A DNA stretch of 64,000 nucleotides. Origin: Pseudoalteromonas aliena SW19 (GTDB lineage: Bacteria; Pseudomonadota; Gammaproteobacteria; Enterobacterales; Alteromonadaceae). Under the pieces are notes generated by a model. That model searched no databases, was not told where the DNA came from, and saw only the letters and a list, made by a program, of their open reading frames with translations. Each line of letters opens with the position of its first letter. Positions within the stretch are counted from its first letter, which is position 1. The position numbers were made by a program, and so were the translations under genes. Below, piece after piece: positions 8,563-17,099 of this stretch. The DNA lies in the NCBI RefSeq assembly GCF_014905615.1, contig NZ_AQGU01000027.1, positions 124,001 through 188,000 on the forward strand, written 5' to 3'.

Positions 8563-9990
8563 TTGAGTAATCTTATTTTTTCAGACTCATTTATTAACGG
8601 TGAATTTTATAAAACGGACACGCATTTCAGCGTTAACGATCCCGCGACCGAAAAAAGTATTGTTGATGTAAGCGATATTGACGAGCGGGGTGTAAGTTTA
8701 GCAATAAGTGCAGGACAGGGGGCTTTTGTTAAGTTAAAAGCCACGAACGCGACCGAGCGAAGTGAAACCCTGATGCGCTGGTATGAGCTAGTTATAAAGC
8801 ACAAACAAACACTTGCAGAGCTGATGACTAAAGAGCAAGGAAAACCACTCAAAGAATCCCTTGGTGAGATTGATTACGGTGCAGGTTTTATCAAATGGTT
8901 TGCCGAAGAGGCTAAACGTAGTTACGGCGATGTAATTCCGCCAACAGACAACACTCATAGGTTAACTAGCTTTAAGCAACCAGTAGGTGTTGTCGCTGGC
9001 ATAACGCCTTGGAACTTTCCTGTTGCTATGGTTACTCGTAAAATAGCTCCAGCTTACGCTGCGGGCTGTAGTTTTATACTTAAACCCTCTGAACACACGC
9101 CACTATGTGCTATTGCACTCGCTTATCTAGCCGATCAAGCTGGTTTTGTAAAAGGTGCATTTAACGTGCTTGTATCGCAAGATGCTAAAACAGTAGGAAA
9201 AATGCTGACTGACTCAGAAATTGTTCGCAAATTCACATTTACCGGCTCTACGGGAGTGGGTAAGCAGTTACTATCACAGTGCGCTTCTACCATTAAACGT
9301 ACATCAATGGAACTTGGCGGTAACGCGCCTTTTATTATTTTTGATAGTGCTGAATTAGATGAAGCCGTTGAAGGATTAATGGCGGCTAAATTTAGAAATA
9401 GCGGACAGGCCTGTGTTGCTGCAAACCGTATTTTTATACAGCGTAACATTCTCGACAAAGTACTTTCAAAAATTACACCTAAAGTTGCCGCATTAAAAGT
9501 AGCAAATGGTTTTGAAGACGATGTTGACATTGGCCCGCTTATTTATCCCAAAGCAAAAGAGAAAGTACAACAACTAGTGCAAGACGCACTCGATAAAGGC
9601 GCTACCCTTATTGGCGATAATAGTGATTTAGGTGGCAGCTTTCAAAACCCATTAATAGTAAATAATGTAACCACTGAGATGGATATTTACCACGAAGAGG
9701 TATTTGGCCCAGTATTAACGGTTATTCCTTTTGATGAAGAAAGCGAAGTGCTTGCGCTTGCTAACGATGTACCATTTGGTTTAGCAGCGTATTTTTACAG
9801 CCAGAATATTAAGCAAATTTACCGAATAAGTGAAGGGCTTGAATTTGGCATGATCGGTGTAAATGAAGGGGTTATATCAAACCCTGTTGCACCATTTGGT
9901 GGTGTAAAGCAATCAGGTTTAGGGCGCGAAGGAGGGCACCAAGGGCTTGATGAATACCTAGAAGAAAAGTACGTGTGCATTAAGGTTTAG
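8563..9990 (+). CDS. gabD: NAD(P)-dependent succinate-semialdehyde dehydrogenase-type aldehyde dehydrogenase
   Basis: Aldehyde dehydrogenase superfamily, closest in pattern to GabD, which oxidises succinate semialdehyde to succinate at the end of GABA degradation. Visible motifs: GVVAGITPWNFPVAMVTRK (cofactor fold), FTGSTGVGKQL (nucleotide binding), MELGGNAPFIIFD with the general-base glutamate, and FRNSGQACVAANRIF with the catalytic cysteine. The C-terminal APFGGVKQSGLGREGG is typical of the family. 475 residues. The TTG at 8563 is chosen as start because GGAGG lies 6 nt upstream (8552-8556). No gabT or transporter is adjacent, so the exact substrate is inferred; another short-chain semialdehyde is possible. 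Confidence 0.8.
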   Translation: MSNLIFSDSFINGEFYKTDTHFSVNDPATEKSIVDVSDIDERGVSLAISAGQGAFVKLKATNATERSETLMRWYELVIKHKQTLAELMTKEQGKPLKESLGEIDYGAGFIKWFAEEAKRSYGDVIPPTDNTHRLTSFKQPVGVVAGITPWNFPVAMVTRKIAPAYAAGCSFILKPSEHTPLCAIALAYLADQAGFVKGAFNVLVSQDAKTVGKMLTDSEIVRKFTFTGSTGVGKQLLSQCASTIKRTSMELGGNAPFIIFDSAELDEAVEGLMAAKFRNSGQACVAANRIFIQRNILDKVLSKITPKVAALKVANGFEDDVDIGPLIYPKAKEKVQQLVQDALDKGATLIGDNSDLGGSFQNPLIVNNVTTEMDIYHEEVFGPVLTVIPFDEESEVLALANDVPFGLAAYFYSQNIKQIYRISEGLEFGMIGVNEGVISNPVAPFGGVKQSGLGREGGHQGLDEYLEEKYVCIKV

Positions 9991-9999
9991 CACACTTGC

Positions 10000-10029
10000 A
10001 AGCGCGGCTAAGGCTGCGCTTATCTTTTG
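10000..10029 (+). terminator. terminator after the aldehyde dehydrogenase gene
   Basis: AAGCGCGGC (10000-10008) pairs with GCTGCGCTT (10013-10021) around a TAAG loop, one G-T pair, followed by ATCTTTT. It lies 10 nt after the stop codon. Confidence 0.7.
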
Positions 10030-10106
10030 CAGTAAATAACCTAGGGGCAATTAACTCTTTGTTGCTCGGTTTTTACTTAGCCCACTAGGTTACAAACCTC
10101 ACGCCG

Positions 10107-10164
10107 CGCTTAAATCGCCCCTAGATTGAACAAATTTCAATCCTGAAAGGTCAACAGGCCTAGC
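10107..10164 (+). repeat. dispersed repeat, copy 1
   Basis: Core ACAAATTTCAATCC, then AAAGGTCAACAGGCC. The same arrangement recurs at 10417-10468 and 48201-48251, with an inverted partner at 48077-48110. All copies are intergenic. Here the 8-bp CTAGGGGC near 10043 is inverted relative to GCCCCTAG at 10118-10125 just before the core. Confidence 0.65.
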
Positions 10165-10189
10165 CAACTTGGTTTATTACACTAATGTG

Positions 10190-10346
10190 GCAGATATATG
10201 ATCTTTACTCTTTGCTGTTGCCTCACAAAGCCCTAAATGCTACCTTTGCAACAGCATATTTTGTTAAATAAAAATTAATAAAAAAAGAATTTCTATAAGT
10301 AGAAATAACCCCGTGTGTAAATGCCACCGCAAGGTGGCATTTTTTT
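10190..10346 (+). ncRNA. candidate small RNA or orphan structured element ending in a strong terminator
   Basis: No open reading frame of note lies between 10030 and the terminator at 10319-10346, yet that terminator (AAATGCCACC, GCAA loop, GGTGGCATTTTTTT) is among the strongest in the window. Upstream, TGCTGTTGC (10213-10221) pairs with GCAACAGCA (10248-10256), with AAAG/CTTT extending the stem internally. A structured transcript reading into an intrinsic terminator without a gene is the usual look of a small RNA. No clear promoter is assigned, and the element could instead be the remnant of a mobile repeat. Confidence 0.35.
10319..10346 (+). terminator. strong orphan rho-independent terminator
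   Basis: Ten-base-pair stem AAATGCCACC/GGTGGCATTT with a GCAA tetraloop and a following T run on the plus strand. The nearest upstream gene ended 330 nt earlier with its own terminator. Confidence 0.85.
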
Positions 10347-10416
10347 AAGGCTGCTTTTAAAATAGCGCTACACATATATTTACCTCTAGATTACATCTGC
10401 TTTTATAGCCTCTCAC

Positions 10417-10468
10417 TGCGATTAAATCGCAACAAACTTTAATCCCAAAAGATCAACAGGCCCTATCC
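10417..10468 (+). repeat. dispersed repeat, copy 2
   Basis: ACAAACTTTAATCCCAAAAG, then ATCAACAGGCCC. Same order of conserved blocks as copy 1, 310 nt away in the same orientation; both are preceded by a TTAAATCGC block. Confidence 0.6.
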
Positions 10469-10678
10469 AAATAATCTACAGCATCAAAAATAATATATAT
10501 GAAAAATTGTATATCATGATTTTTAGTTGAGCGCCCGTTTCAACGATTATTTATTGAACAAACAGTAGAAATAAAGCGACTATAAGCGTATAAAAACTGA
10601 ATTTTAAAGTAGACTATTAGTATAAAAATGAAGATATATAATATAGGAAATACAGGATAGATATTAGAGAAGAAAAAT

Positions 10679-10755
10679 TGGGGCGATTGACGGGGCTTGA
10701 ACCCGCGACAACCGGAATCACAATCCGGGGCTCTACCAACTGAGCTACAACCGCC
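10679..10755 (-). tRNA. tRNA-His, anticodon GTG
   Basis: On the minus strand the cloverleaf can be drawn completely: acceptor GCGGTTG pairs with CAATCGC, the extra G at -1 that marks tRNA-His pairs with C73, the D arm has TAGCTCAGTTGGTAGAG, the anticodon loop is TTGTGAT, and the T loop is GGTTCAAGCCC. The CCA end is encoded at 10681-10679. The sequence closely resembles E. coli tRNA-His. It is the only tRNA recognised in the window and stands alone in a 1-kb intergenic region. Confidence 0.95.
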
Positions 10756-11015
10756 ACAACACACCTTGTTTGGTGTGGCGCGCATAATACATAAAATAAT
10801 AAATGTTGTGAAGCTTTTTTGTAAAAAAAATAAAATAAAATAAAATGACTGCTTAGGTCTCAAAATATTAGCTATAGTGTGTTGGTTTTTAATTCACCTA
10901 AAATAGAGGACACAAGTTTCATTGGTAGTGAGAATTCATTATTTTATGAGAATAGGTTGTAAATTAATGTATGATAACGCTTAAAATTGCTTAATAAATA
11001 ATATTTGGAGTAAAT

Positions 11016-11834
11016 ATGGATTCAGTACTTAATTGGCTTAACGAAAACTCAGGGCTAGTATTGCATTATGGCATTCAAGCTGTTGTTGCGCTTGTTATCT
11101 TTTTGCTTGGTAGCCGTATCGCTAAGCTTTGTGCTCGTTTAACTGAAAAAGCGTTCGACAAAAAGAAAGTCGACAAAGCGGTTGGATCATTTGTTTCAAG
11201 TATTGTGTACACACTTGTATTTGCTGTCACTATTTTAATGGCACTTTCGCAAATTGGTATCGAAACCACATCGTTCATTGCTATTTTAGGTGCCGCTGGT
11301 TTAGCTGTTGGTTTGGCATTACAGGGCTCGCTCTCTAATTTTGCATCTGGGGTTCTTATTATTTTACTTCGTCCGTTTAAATCGGGTGATTATGTAGAAG
11401 CAGGCGGAAAAGCCGGAACAATCAAAAAAATCGAAATATTTTCAACTGAAATGCGTACCCCAGATAATAAAGTTATTATCATGCCAAATTCGCAAATAAT
11501 GTCGGGCGCAATTACTAACTTCTCACGAGAGTCTACTCGTCGTATTGATTTAGTCATTGGTGTTGGTTACGACGCTGATTTACGCCAAGCAAAAGAAGTA
11601 TTAAAATCAGTACTCGATGCAGAAGCGCGTCTACTAAAAGACCCTGCTTACACTGTGGCTGTATCTGAGTTAGGTGACTCAAGCGTAAACTTTATTGTTC
11701 GTCCTTGGGTTAACTCAGCTGACTATTGGCCTACATATTGGTCTTTAATGGAAAATATTAAAATTGCATTAGATGAAGCCGACATTACAATTCCATTTCC
11801 ACAAATGGATGTTCATTTACACAAACAAGACTAA
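11016..11834 (+). CDS. mscS: small-conductance mechanosensitive channel MscS
   Basis: Homoheptameric inner-membrane channel that opens on membrane tension to release solutes during hypo-osmotic shock. Three N-terminal membrane helices are seen at about residues 15-38, 60-83 and 88-118; the third, pore-lining helix reads GLAVGLALQGSLSNFASGVL, the Gly/Ala-packed pattern of MscS. The following LLRPFKSGDYVEAGGKAGTIKKI belongs to the beta domain and the rest to the cytoplasmic vestibule. 272 residues, close to the 286 of E. coli MscS, so it is the short type. TTTGGAG 8 nt before the ATG is the ribosome-binding site. Single gene with a hairpin after it. Confidence 0.93.
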   Translation: MDSVLNWLNENSGLVLHYGIQAVVALVIFLLGSRIAKLCARLTEKAFDKKKVDKAVGSFVSSIVYTLVFAVTILMALSQIGIETTSFIAILGAAGLAVGLALQGSLSNFASGVLIILLRPFKSGDYVEAGGKAGTIKKIEIFSTEMRTPDNKVIIMPNSQIMSGAITNFSRESTRRIDLVIGVGYDADLRQAKEVLKSVLDAEARLLKDPAYTVAVSELGDSSVNFIVRPWVNSADYWPTYWSLMENIKIALDEADITIPFPQMDVHLHKQD

Positions 11835-11875
11835 TTTTAAAATACTTGGCTGTTTTTTGATCGCTTGAGTAACAT

Positions 11876-11909
11876 AATAGCTCATAAACATAATCGTTTA
11901 TGAGCTATT
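11876..11909 (+). terminator. hairpin after mscS
   Basis: AATAGCTCATAAAC (11876-11889) and GTTTATGAGCTATT (11896-11909) form a perfect 14-bp stem, loop ATAATC. The T run is short, so it may terminate in both directions or act as an mRNA end. Confidence 0.65.
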
Positions 11910-11973
11910 TAGCTTGCTCTAACAAGCCATGCTTTAATAAAATAGGCGCAAATTAATACAAAGGTTGTTTTTA

Positions 11974-12762
11974 ATGAAATTAAAGTTTTTATCAGCTGTA
12001 GTTGCTTTATCTGTAGCAACTAACGCATTCGCAGAAGACGCAGTATCTGAGCAAAAAACATGGGAAGTTACCAGTGAGCTAGGCGCTATCATCACTAGCG
12101 GTAACACCGAAACGACCACACTCAAAGGTGGCATAAAAGTACAGCATAATTTAGAAAGCTGGAACAATGAGTACAAAATCGACGGTATCTACAAAGAAGA
12201 TGAAGTTGAAAGTGATAACGGCAGCAAAGAAAAACAGCGTACAAATGAAAAGTACTCAATTTCTGCTCAAGGTAATTACAAATTAAATGAAAAACACGCT
12301 CACCTATTCATTTATGGTTCACACGTATCAGACTACTTTGGCTCATACAGAAGTGAATCAGTAATTTCTGCAGGTTATGGCCTACGCTTATTAAACGAAA
12401 AAACGATGTGGTTGAGCGCTGAGATAGGTCCAGGTTATAAGCATTTCACATACCCTGACGATAGCACAGAAACAGATGATAGCGGCAAGCTACTTGCTGG
12501 CGAGTCTGACGGAGAAGTCATTGCGCTTGGTAAGTTAGATTACAACTGGAAAATTTCAGATAATGCACGTTTCACTCAGTTAGTGGCTATCGAATATGGT
12601 GATACAAATACTAAAACTCGCTCTGAAACTGCGTTACTTGCAAAAATCAACGGCTCACTACAAATGAAAGTCGCTTACAACATTACAAATAACTCAGACG
12701 TTGCCGATGACAAAGAAAGCACAGATACTGAAACATCATTAACACTTGTTTACAGTTTTTAA
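11974..12762 (+). CDS. DUF481 (YdiY-like) salt-stress-type outer membrane protein
   Basis: Predicted outer membrane beta-barrel of the DUF481/YdiY family; members have been described as salt-induced, but the function is not defined. Residues 1-20 are a Sec signal peptide ending ATNAFA, with cleavage before EDAV. The mature part alternates short hydrophobic beta strands with polar turns (WEVTSELGAIITSGNTETTT at the start, TDTETSLTLVYSF at the end), and the last residue is Phe, as needed by the BAM machinery. I start at ATG 11974 with AAGG 9 nt upstream; an in-frame TTG three codons earlier is less likely. 262 residues. A strong terminator follows, so it is transcribed alone. Confidence 0.8.
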   Translation: MKLKFLSAVVALSVATNAFAEDAVSEQKTWEVTSELGAIITSGNTETTTLKGGIKVQHNLESWNNEYKIDGIYKEDEVESDNGSKEKQRTNEKYSISAQGNYKLNEKHAHLFIYGSHVSDYFGSYRSESVISAGYGLRLLNEKTMWLSAEIGPGYKHFTYPDDSTETDDSGKLLAGESDGEVIALGKLDYNWKISDNARFTQLVAIEYGDTNTKTRSETALLAKINGSLQMKVAYNITNNSDVADDKESTDTETSLTLVYSF

Positions 12763-12780
12763 CACCGTTATAGGATATAT

Positions 12781-12810
12781 AATGGGTAAGCATGCTTACC
12801 CATTTTTTTT
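12781..12810 (+). terminator. terminator after the DUF481 gene
   Basis: ATGGGTAAG and CTTACCCAT flank CATG, followed by eight T. Strong intrinsic terminator. Confidence 0.9.
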
Positions 12811-12870
12811 ACTTAAAAAATAATGTAACATGCTGCGGCTCTCTTTATATTTTTACTGGAAGGAAACTTT

Positions 12871-15585
12871 GTGAAGTTAATTAAATTAATTACGGTATTG
12901 CTTGTTTTTGCAATTGTAACACCATCATTTGCGCAAGGAAGTGGTCAGGGGGTTGCACCAACAGAACAGCAACTTGAACAATTTAAAAAACTACCGAAGT
13001 CACAGCAAAAAGCGTTAGCTGAAAAATATGGTATAGATTTAGATTCACTTGGCTTTTTAGATGCTAGCCAAACATTAGATAAAGAAAATGGTGATAAAAA
13101 ATTATCTTCAATATTGCCTCGTGATTTAGAAAGTGAAGACACTGAAGAATTAACCGACGAAGAAAAATTCAAACCTAAAGAAGAAGAAATAAAACCATTC
13201 GGTTATGAATTGTTTTCTGGTGAACCAACCACGTTTGAACCATCTGAAAATGCTTTAGTGCCGAATACCTATGTGGTTGGCCCAGGTGATACGTTTACTA
13301 TTAACTTATATGGTAAAGAGTCATTTAATGGAGAAGTGATAGTTGATCGGGAAGGTCGTCTTGCGATTGATAAACTTCAACCTGTTAATGTTGCTGGCAT
13401 GCAATATAACGAAGTTGTTGAGCTAATTAAGCAAAAAGTAGAACAAGAAATGATTGGTGTAAAAGCATTCGTTTCTATGGGTGAAACTCGAACCATAAGA
13501 GTAATGGTGCTAGGAGAGGCTTACAAGCCAGGCGCTTATACGATTCCTTCATTATCATCAATAACGCATGCCCTATTTGTTAGTGGCGGGCTATCAGACA
13601 TTGGTTCTTTGCGCAACATTCAGTTAAAGCGTGCGGGGAAAACAATACAAACACTCGATCTATATGACTTACTAATAAAAGGCGATAGTTCAAACGACGT
13701 TATTTTAAAGCCAGGTGATGTAGTATTTATACCGCCAGTAGGCAAACAAGTCACGGTTAGTGGTGAAGTACGTCGACCAGCTATTTTTGAGCTAACAGGC
13801 TCAGAATCAATGGATGATTTGATCGCGATGGCGGGCGGACTTAAAGCTGAAGCCTATCAACAAAAAACAGTAATTGAACGTTTTACAGGTAATAGCTCCA
13901 AAACTATTCTACAGCTTGATCTGACTAAAAGTACTGAATATAAGCCTAGAAATGGCGACATAATAAAAGTACCTACATCAAGCGATGAATTAGATAACGC
14001 TGTAACGTTGTTAGGGGCCGTTACTTATCCAGGTAACTATTCTTGGCAAAAAGGGGATAAAATTAGTCGTTTGTTTACCTCGATTAAAAGTGACCTATTA
14101 CCTACTGCGGATTATGAATACGCACTTGTTGTTCGTGAAATCAATCAAAAAGGTGATATTGAAATATATCAATTTTCACCTATTGAAGCTTCAAAGCAAA
14201 ATAGTAAAAGTGATATAGCGCTTCAGCCTAGAGATATTATTGTCATTTTTAGCCGGTTTCAAACAAAAGAAGATGAGGAAACAGCGTTAAAAACATTAGC
14301 ATTAACAAAAGAACAGTTAGCGTTACGTGACCGAATCAAGCTGTGGGATAAATATGAAGAAAAACAATTTTATGAATTTATAGATTTAGGTGGCTCGCTA
14401 GAAAAAGAATTAGCAGAGCAATTGGCTGATGAAGAAAGTAAAAAAATCACTAACATTACTGACTACCTTAATAGCCAAGAAAAAGAACTAAAAGACAGTG
14501 ACTACGCTGTTTTTAGCCGAGAAAAATTATTAAAACCTATTATTGCAAAGCTTAATCAGCAGTCAACGTATACCAGCCAAGTTAAAATATTTGGGATCCG
14601 TGGGGAAGTTCGTTTCAGTGGTGTTTATCCATTACCAGCAAATGCAACAATGAAAGAAGCAGTGCTTGCTGCCGGAGGCTTAAAAGAATCAACATACCTT
14701 GAAAAAGCAGAAATTACACGTTACGGCAACGAAAATAAAAGTGCATTAAATCATGTAACTGTTAATTTAAACAAAGCACTTTCGAGTGACTCTAAAGTAA
14801 ATTTTGCTATACAAAGCAAAGACTCAATCAGTATTTACCCAATACCTAACTGGCAAAAAGATCTACAAGTAGAAATTGTCGGTGAAGTACGTTTCCCTGG
14901 TGTCTATAGTATTCGCAAAGGTGAAGACCTTACCAATGTATTAAAAAGAGCCGGTGGGTTCACTGAATTCGCTTATCCACAGGGCTCTGTTTTTACTCGT
15001 GAATCAATTAGGTTTCAAGAACAACAGCAGTTAAATAAGTTATCTGAAGACTTAAGGCGCGATATTGCAACCAAAAGCTTTAATAGCTCAGTTACAGATT
15101 CATCGCTTAGTTATAAAGATATGGATAGCCTGATTAATGATTTAGCGAAGGTAAAAGCGGTAGGTCGTTTAGTTGTAAATTTAACAGCTATCGAACAGGG
15201 TAAAGAGCATTTACCACTGCAAAATCAAGATATACTTTACATTCCAACAAAAAGTAACAGTATTAGTGTTGTAGGAGAGGTTAACTTTGCCACGTCGCAT
15301 ATTTACAATCCATCTTTGTCACTTGATGATTACATTAATCGAAGTGGTGGGTTTAAACAACGCGCTGATGAAGATCGTATATACATAATTAAAGCCAGTG
15401 GTTTGGTTGAAGTGCCAAACAGGGGTTCATGGTTTGCATCTAATAAAGCAGATGAGTTGAGCCCAGGCGATACCATAGTAATACCACTGGACACAGAGCA
15501 TACTGATACCCTAACGTTGTGGAGCACCGCAACACAAATCCTTTACCAAACGGGTATAGCGGTGGCTGCTATTAGTAAACTGTAA
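12871..15585 (+). CDS. polysaccharide export outer membrane protein with six SLBB domains (Wza/OtnA-like)
   Basis: Predicted periplasmic/outer-membrane export channel for the polysaccharide made by the downstream genes. A signal peptide (residues 1-22, ending PSFAQ) is followed by a charged low-complexity segment (about 25-115), then a Poly_export domain beginning NTYVVGPGDTFTINLYGKE. Six SLBB units follow, starting near residues 210, 292, 377, 570, 666 and 797, each with the pattern VxGEVxxPGxYxL...AGG. A helical region lies between units 3 and 4. The last 20 residues could be an amphipathic helix. No lipobox Cys is seen, unlike Wza. 904 residues is long for Wza but fits the large multi-SLBB proteins of Vibrio and Alteromonadales. 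The GTG start follows GGAAGGAAAC. First gene of the surface locus. Confidence 0.85.
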   Translation: MKLIKLITVLLVFAIVTPSFAQGSGQGVAPTEQQLEQFKKLPKSQQKALAEKYGIDLDSLGFLDASQTLDKENGDKKLSSILPRDLESEDTEELTDEEKFKPKEEEIKPFGYELFSGEPTTFEPSENALVPNTYVVGPGDTFTINLYGKESFNGEVIVDREGRLAIDKLQPVNVAGMQYNEVVELIKQKVEQEMIGVKAFVSMGETRTIRVMVLGEAYKPGAYTIPSLSSITHALFVSGGLSDIGSLRNIQLKRAGKTIQTLDLYDLLIKGDSSNDVILKPGDVVFIPPVGKQVTVSGEVRRPAIFELTGSESMDDLIAMAGGLKAEAYQQKTVIERFTGNSSKTILQLDLTKSTEYKPRNGDIIKVPTSSDELDNAVTLLGAVTYPGNYSWQKGDKISRLFTSIKSDLLPTADYEYALVVREINQKGDIEIYQFSPIEASKQNSKSDIALQPRDIIVIFSRFQTKEDEETALKTLALTKEQLALRDRIKLWDKYEEKQFYEFIDLGGSLEKELAEQLADEESKKITNITDYLNSQEKELKDSDYAVFSREKLLKPIIAKLNQQSTYTSQVKIFGIRGEVRFSGVYPLPANATMKEAVLAAGGLKESTYLEKAEITRYGNENKSALNHVTVNLNKALSSDSKVNFAIQSKDSISIYPIPNWQKDLQVEIVGEVRFPGVYSIRKGEDLTNVLKRAGGFTEFAYPQGSVFTRESIRFQEQQQLNKLSEDLRRDIATKSFNSSVTDSSLSYKDMDSLINDLAKVKAVGRLVVNLTAIEQGKEHLPLQNQDILYIPTKSNSISVVGEVNFATSHIYNPSLSLDDYINRSGGFKQRADEDRIYIIKASGLVEVPNRGSWFASNKADELSPGDTIVIPLDTEHTDTLTLWSTATQILYQTGIAVAAISKL

Positions 15586-15624
15586 ACATGAAGTATATTT
15601 CTAAAGAGAAATTGGGTCTTCGCT

Positions 15625-16689
15625 ATGATATTTGAACTTATGATGCTGGTTTTTGCATTCGGCTTTTCGTATGCCGTTATATTTGCTATTACGCCATTGG
15701 CGGTAAAATTTGGTTTAGTTGATACGCCATGCAATCGCAAACAGCATGATGGGTCGATACCGTTAATTGGTGGCTTATCTATTTTTTTGGCGGTATTTAT
15801 ATCAGTTATCGCATTTTACCCACTTACAACACAAGTTATTAGCTACTTGGTATGTGCAGGTGCAATTGTTATTTTGGGAGTAGTCGATGACTACCGCCAG
15901 CTTGGTGTAAAAATACGCTTATGTATACAGGTTGTGGTTGCCTTAGTTATGATAATGGGTAGCGATGTCTATATTCAAAACCTGGGTGATCTTTTCTCCT
16001 TTGGTGATGTTAATTTAAGCTGGCTAGGTATTATATTTACAATAATTAGCGTTATAGCCTGTATAAATGCTTTTAACATGATTGATGGCATAGACGGTCT
16101 TGCTGGCTCACTGAGTATCCTAACTTTACTTTCAGTTTTTATTTTAATGCTATTGAGTGGCAATTATGCATTTGCTTATCTGCCACTTATTATTGTTGCG
16201 ACAGTTGTGCCTTATTTAGCGTTTAACTTAGGTGTTAAAGGCCATAAAAATAAAAAAATATTTATGGGTGACGCAGGCTCAATGTTTATTGGTTTAAGCG
16301 TAATATGGTTTTTGATGGTGAGTACACAAGCGAGTGAGCCAGCATTTAGACCCGTTACTGCATTATGGATAATCGCAGTGCCATTGATGGATATGATGGC
16401 TATAATAATACGTCGCACACGTAAAGGTATTTCCCCGTTTCATGCAGATAGAGATCACTTGCATCATATTTTTATGAGAGTAGGCTTCAGCCCTCGTAGA
16501 GCTTTGAGTGCAATATTATTTTTTGCAATTGTAATGAGTTCAATAGGGATAATCGGTGAAATATTACAAGTACCAGAGTGGTTAATGCTTACGTTATTTA
16601 TACTTGTTTTTGTATTTTACGCATTAGCATTACAGCATTGCTGGAAAGTAGCGCGTTTTTTAAGAAAAAAAAATAGTAAGCATTCATGA
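15625..16689 (+). CDS. wecA: undecaprenyl-phosphate GlcNAc-1-phosphate transferase WecA-like
   Basis: Polytopic inner-membrane enzyme that starts glycan assembly by moving a GlcNAc-1-phosphate (or related HexNAc) onto undecaprenyl phosphate. About ten or eleven membrane helices are seen. Diagnostic loops: VDTPCNRKQHDGSIPLIGG near residue 32, GVVDDYRQLGVKIRL with the DD motif near 89, NAFNMIDGIDGLAGSLS with the catalytic Asp near 150, FMGDAGSMFIGL and the C-terminal HADRDHLHHIFMR, the WecA-type His motif. 354 residues. AAAGAGAAATTGGG is a poor ribosome-binding site upstream of ATG. It sits between the exporter and the T2SS-like operon, which places polysaccharide and protein export in one transcription unit. 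Confidence 0.9.
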   Translation: MIFELMMLVFAFGFSYAVIFAITPLAVKFGLVDTPCNRKQHDGSIPLIGGLSIFLAVFISVIAFYPLTTQVISYLVCAGAIVILGVVDDYRQLGVKIRLCIQVVVALVMIMGSDVYIQNLGDLFSFGDVNLSWLGIIFTIISVIACINAFNMIDGIDGLAGSLSILTLLSVFILMLLSGNYAFAYLPLIIVATVVPYLAFNLGVKGHKNKKIFMGDAGSMFIGLSVIWFLMVSTQASEPAFRPVTALWIIAVPLMDMMAIIIRRTRKGISPFHADRDHLHHIFMRVGFSPRRALSAILFFAIVMSSIGIIGEILQVPEWLMLTLFILVFVFYALALQHCWKVARFLRKKNSKHS

Positions 16690-16703
16690 ATAAAGAGAGA
16701 GTT

Positions 16704-17099
16704 ATGAAAAAAAGTCACGGTTTTACAATGATGGAACTACTCGTCGTTATTGTTATTTTGGGTTTGCTAATGTCGTTAGTAGCACCTAAATTTTTCTCAA
16801 AACTAAGTTCATCTGAACGTAAAATTGCTGCAGCGCAAATGTCATCATTTGAAACCGCAATCGATACTTACCGTCTTGATTTAGGTAAATATCCAACAGA
16901 GCTATCAAAATTGCGTCAAGGTGATGAGCCTCGTTGGGATGGCCCGTACTTACCAAAAGATATCCCGCTAGACCCTTGGGGTAATCCATATATCTACAAA
17001 ATACCTGGTACAAACGGTAATCCATACACTTTAAAATCTTATGGTAGTGATGGGAAAGAAGGTGGCACAGACAATAACGCGGATATCATTCATCAATAA
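16704..17099 (+). CDS. gspG: T2SS major pseudopilin, GspG-like
   Basis: Predicted main subunit of the periplasmic pseudopilus of a type II secretion-like machine. The class III leader is short (MKKSHG), with prepilin peptidase cleavage before FTMMELLVVIVILGLLMSLV; the +5 glutamate is present. The body has the GspG features YPTELSKL, GPYLPKDIPLDPWGNPYIYK and the C-terminal SYGSDGKEGGTDNNADI, the calcium-binding region typical of GspG and absent from type IV pilins. I choose ATG 16704 (AAGAGAGAG upstream); a longer start at 16686 would add six residues before the leader and overlap wecA. 131 residues. Its stop overlaps the ATG of the next gene. Confidence 0.9.
   Translation: MKKSHGFTMMELLVVIVILGLLMSLVAPKFFSKLSSSERKIAAAQMSSFETAIDTYRLDLGKYPTELSKLRQGDEPRWDGPYLPKDIPLDPWGNPYIYKIPGTNGNPYTLKSYGSDGKEGGTDNNADIIHQ

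Noticed and set aside
10540..10863. 107-codon minus-strand reading frame
   Set aside because: It runs through the tRNA-His gene and AT-rich flanks; the encoded protein has no ribosome-binding site or family features.
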